Origin: Acidobacteriota bacterium
Lineage (GTDB): Bacteria; Acidobacteriota; Terriglobia; Acidiferrales; UBA7541
Direction: 5' to 3'
NCBI GenBank assembly: GCA_003161495.1
Contig: PMOP01000162.1
Location: 1-7,754, forward strand
Length of the DNA stretch: 7,754 nucleotides
Shown here piece after piece: positions 5,706 to 7,754 of the stretch (its first letter is position 1; each line of letters opens with the position of its first letter). Below the pieces are notes generated by a model. It had not been told where the DNA came from. It ran no database searches and was given only the letters and a program-made list of their open reading frames with translations. Made by a program: the position numbers and the translations under genes.

Positions 5706-7649
5706 ATGCAAATACCCGCTGAACTCGAAATAGCACGAGGGCTGCCGCCGTCCGGATGCACGGTTGCGGAGGCCGAGCGCTACACTTGCCAGTTGGCCAC
5801 TAGTCACTACGAAAATTTCAATGTGGTTTCCTGGCTCTTGCCGCGCCGCTTGCACCAGCACTTTTACAATCTGTACGCCTACTGCCGCTGGGCAGACGAT
5901 CTAGGGGACGAGATTTCCGATCCGCAAAAAGCCCTGGCGCTCTTGAACGAATGGGACCAGGAATTGCGCGATTGTTACGCGGGGGAAGCTTCGCATCCCG
6001 TTTTTATCGCGTTGCACCGGACGATCACCGCACTCGATATTCCCATCGAGCCGTTTTCCGATCTCCTCATTGCTTTTCGACACGATCAGACTGCGTGGCG
6101 TTACGCCACCTGGAACGATGTTTACGATTATTGCCGCTATTCGGCGAATCCTGTGGGGCGGTTGGTTCTCTATCTCTGCGGCTATCGCGATGCGCAACGC
6201 CAGCGGCTTTCCGACGCTACCTGTACGGCTCTACAGCTGGCGAATTTTTGGCAGGACGTGACGCGCGACCTTGAGAAGGGGCGCATTTATATTCCGCTGG
6301 AGGCGCTGGCCGCGCACGGACTCTCGGAAGAGGACATCGTGCAGCGACGTTTTGATGCACGATACGTTTCTCTGATGAAGGAACTCATCGCGCGGACGCG
6401 GCAACTATTTGCGGAGGGGATGCCGCTGGCTCGCAGTGTTGACTCGGCGCTGCGCGTGGACATCGAAATGTTCAGCCGTGGGGGTCTCGCGGTGTTGGAT
6501 GCCATCGAAGCCATCGGATACAACACGCTGGAGCGCAGGCCCTCGATCGCCAAATCGAAACAGTTTTCCTTGCTGCTTCGCGCGATGGCCTTGCGACTGA
6601 TTTCTTATACGCAGCCCGCTACGCGCGTTGCGTCCTCCGCTCCGACTAATGCTGGAAAATTGTCCGTTGTTGACGGCGGCAGCGGTGCTCCGGACTTTCA
6701 CAAGCAACGGCAAGAGAACTTGGGCGAAGTTGCGCGCTCCTATGCGGAGTGCCGGCGCGTTGCGCGAGCCTCGGCCAGCAATTTTTACTACGCATTTTTC
6801 ATGCTGCCGCAGGCCAAACGCGATGCGCTATGCGCGCTGTATGCCTTCATGCGTCTCGTTGACGACGTTTCCGATACGGTGGGCGGCGCGGCGGACAAGC
6901 AGCGCGGTCTGGCACGCTGGCGAGCGGTTCTCGATGCGGCCGCGGCAGGCGACGTTTCCGGCCACGCCATTCTTCCCGCGTTCGCGGACACCATCGAGTG
7001 TTTCCATATTCCGCCGCGCTATTTTCACGATTTAATTTCCGGCGCGGAAATGGATTTGACGGTCGGCGACTACCCGACGTTCGATCGCCTGCGCGAATAC
7101 TGCTACCGCGTGGCCGGCACCGTGGGCCTAACCTGCCTGCACGTGTTTGGGTTTGATGATCCGCACGCGCCGGACCTGGCCGAAAAATTGGGCATCGCAT
7201 TTCAGCTGACCAACATCCTGCGCGACGTTCGCGCCGATTACGAAATGGGCCGCGTGTATCTTCCTCAGGAAGATCTGGCGCAATTCGGCGTCCGCCCGGA
7301 AGCGCTCGGCCGGGGCCCGCTCACGCCGGAAATGCGCGGCCTGCTGGAATTTGAAGCCGCGCGCGCCTGGGAATTTTATCGCGAAGGCGTGCAGCTCGTT
7401 CCGCGCGTTCATGCGGATGCGCGCGCCGCGTTGTGGGCGCTGGTGCGAATTTACAGCAGCCTGCTCCGCCGAATCGACGCGCGCGGGTATGATGTTTTCT
7501 CCGAACGCGTGCGGCTGAGCGTTCCCGAAAAAACGGGAATCCTGCTGCGCGCCCGGCTGGGCTGGTACTCCCAAAATAATGTCCTCGAAGAGCGTGATGG
7601 TGATCGGCGGCGGCCTGGCGGGACTTTCCTCGGCCGTCGCGCTGGCTGA
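5706..7649 (+). CDS. hpnCD: HpnC-HpnD fusion: hydroxysqualene synthase plus presqualene diphosphate synthase
   Basis: One 647-aa protein holding two complete squalene/phytoene-synthase-like enzymes, normally separate ~280-300 aa proteins. The N-terminal half (about 20-298) is HpnC-like: SHYENFNVVSWLLPRRL, with Mg-diphosphate motifs D64-D65-x-x-D68 and D184-VTR-D188. The C-terminal half (about 340-622) is HpnD-like: SASNFYYAFFMLP, with D386-D387-x-x-D390 and D507-VRA-D511. By family knowledge HpnD makes presqualene diphosphate from two farnesyl diphosphates and HpnC converts it to hydroxysqualene, so both steps would be physically linked. The linker (about 299-340) is Ala/Ser/Gly/Thr-rich without stops. 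ATG 5706 is chosen because the open frame further upstream (ATG 5628 or 5652) only translates the palindrome and adds non-homologous residues; no clear Shine-Dalgarno is visible for any start. The last ~25 residues overlap hpnE out of frame and look like an unconserved tail. Which half performs which step is assigned by sequence resemblance. Confidence 0.92.
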   Translation: MQIPAELEIARGLPPSGCTVAEAERYTCQLATSHYENFNVVSWLLPRRLHQHFYNLYAYCRWADDLGDEISDPQKALALLNEWDQELRDCYAGEASHPVFIALHRTITALDIPIEPFSDLLIAFRHDQTAWRYATWNDVYDYCRYSANPVGRLVLYLCGYRDAQRQRLSDATCTALQLANFWQDVTRDLEKGRIYIPLEALAAHGLSEEDIVQRRFDARYVSLMKELIARTRQLFAEGMPLARSVDSALRVDIEMFSRGGLAVLDAIEAIGYNTLERRPSIAKSKQFSLLLRAMALRLISYTQPATRVASSAPTNAGKLSVVDGGSGAPDFHKQRQENLGEVARSYAECRRVARASASNFYYAFFMLPQAKRDALCALYAFMRLVDDVSDTVGGAADKQRGLARWRAVLDAAAAGDVSGHAILPAFADTIECFHIPPRYFHDLISGAEMDLTVGDYPTFDRLREYCYRVAGTVGLTCLHVFGFDDPHAPDLAEKLGIAFQLTNILRDVRADYEMGRVYLPQEDLAQFGVRPEALGRGPLTPEMRGLLEFEAARAWEFYREGVQLVPRVHADARAALWALVRIYSSLLRRIDARGYDVFSERVRLSVPEKTGILLRARLGWYSQNNVLEERDGDRRRPGGTFLGRRAG

Positions 7650-7754
7650 GGCCGGCCTGCGCGTGCGTTTGCTCGAAAAGCGGCCCCACCTTGGGGGCCG
7701 TGCGGCGTCATACGTGTTGCCTGGCGGCGAGCACATCGACAACTGCCAGCACGT
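7579..7754 (+). CDS. hpnE: Hydroxysqualene dehydroxylase HpnE, N-terminus (3' end outside window)
   Basis: Start of a FAD-dependent amine-oxidase/phytoene-desaturase-like flavoprotein that reduces hydroxysqualene to squalene. The visible 58 codons contain the dinucleotide-binding fold VIGGGLAGLSSAVALAEAG, the acidic strand end LLEKRPHLGGRA that contacts FAD ribose (E in LLEK), and the usual continuation toward the substrate domain (GGEHIDNCQH). ATG 7579 gives MSSKSVMVIGGG; ATG 7597 in the same frame (MVIGGG) is possible, with GAAGAG 4 nt upstream. From 7579 it overlaps the end of the HpnC-HpnD frame by 71 nt, much more than other junctions in this operon. The frame is open to the last base, so the gene continues beyond the window. 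Its place directly after hpnCD completes the three-enzyme squalene route. Confidence 0.9.
   Translation, partial: MSSKSVMVIGGGLAGLSSAVALAEAGLRVRLLEKRPHLGGRAASYVLPGGEHIDNCQH

Noticed and set aside
6600..6740. Separate hpnD gene with its own start inside the fusion
   Set aside because: No in-frame ATG or GTG with a ribosome site is seen in the linker; only TTG codons (6660, 6720) with weak upstream sequence, so a fusion is the simpler reading.
7128..7742. Minus-strand open frame opposite the end of hpnCD and start of hpnE
   Set aside because: No recognisable domain, and it is antisense to well-conserved HpnD and HpnE motifs.
1..7754. tRNA, rRNA, CRISPR array, riboswitch or insertion sequence
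   Set aside because: Coding genes fill almost the whole window; the only long gap (5614-5705) holds the palindrome, and no spaced repeat array or transposase motif is visible.

Overview
The window is a single-strand (+) hopanoid (bacterial triterpenoid) biosynthesis operon that runs off both ends. Base composition is moderately high in GC. The combination shc-hpnH-hpnA-hpnG, two zinc alcohol dehydrogenases, an hpnC-hpnD fusion and hpnE, plus an REP-like palindrome, looks most like an Acidobacteriota chromosome. That placement is inferred from gene content and recalled protein resemblance, not from a marker gene.

Layout: 1-501, C-terminal quarter of squalene-hopene cyclase (shc/hpnF). 498-1652, hpnH, the radical SAM adenosylhopane synthase. 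1649-2674, hpnA, an SDR-type hopanoid-associated epimerase/dehydrogenase. 2691-3443, hpnG, the adenosylhopane phosphorylase. 3440-4543 and 4540-5613, two tandem, different zinc-dependent medium-chain dehydrogenases. 5614-5705, a 92-nt gap with a long palindrome. 5706-7649, one protein carrying both squalene-synthase-like enzymes (HpnC then HpnD). 7579-end, the start of hpnE, a FAD-dependent hydroxysqualene-processing enzyme. No RNA genes, CRISPR, IS elements or rho-independent terminators were seen. No promoter could be recognised, as expected for the middle of an operon.

How the genes work together (family knowledge): HpnD, HpnC and HpnE convert two farnesyl diphosphates to squalene via presqualene diphosphate and hydroxysqualene. 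Shc cyclises squalene to hopene/diploptene. HpnH adds a 5'-deoxyadenosyl group, and HpnG removes adenine to give (phospho)ribosylhopane. The next step to bacteriohopanetetrol is an NAD(P)H-type reduction of a sugar aldehyde with no well-established dedicated gene that I know of. The two polyol-dehydrogenase-like enzymes lie directly after hpnG and are attractive candidates for it. One has NAD-type and the other NADP-type cofactor-loop residues.

Four of the junctions are 4-nt stop/start overlaps (TTGA, GTGA, ATGA, TTGA), pointing to tight translational coupling. The coupling is broken only by a 16-nt gap before hpnG and by the palindrome-bearing gap before the HpnC-HpnD fusion.
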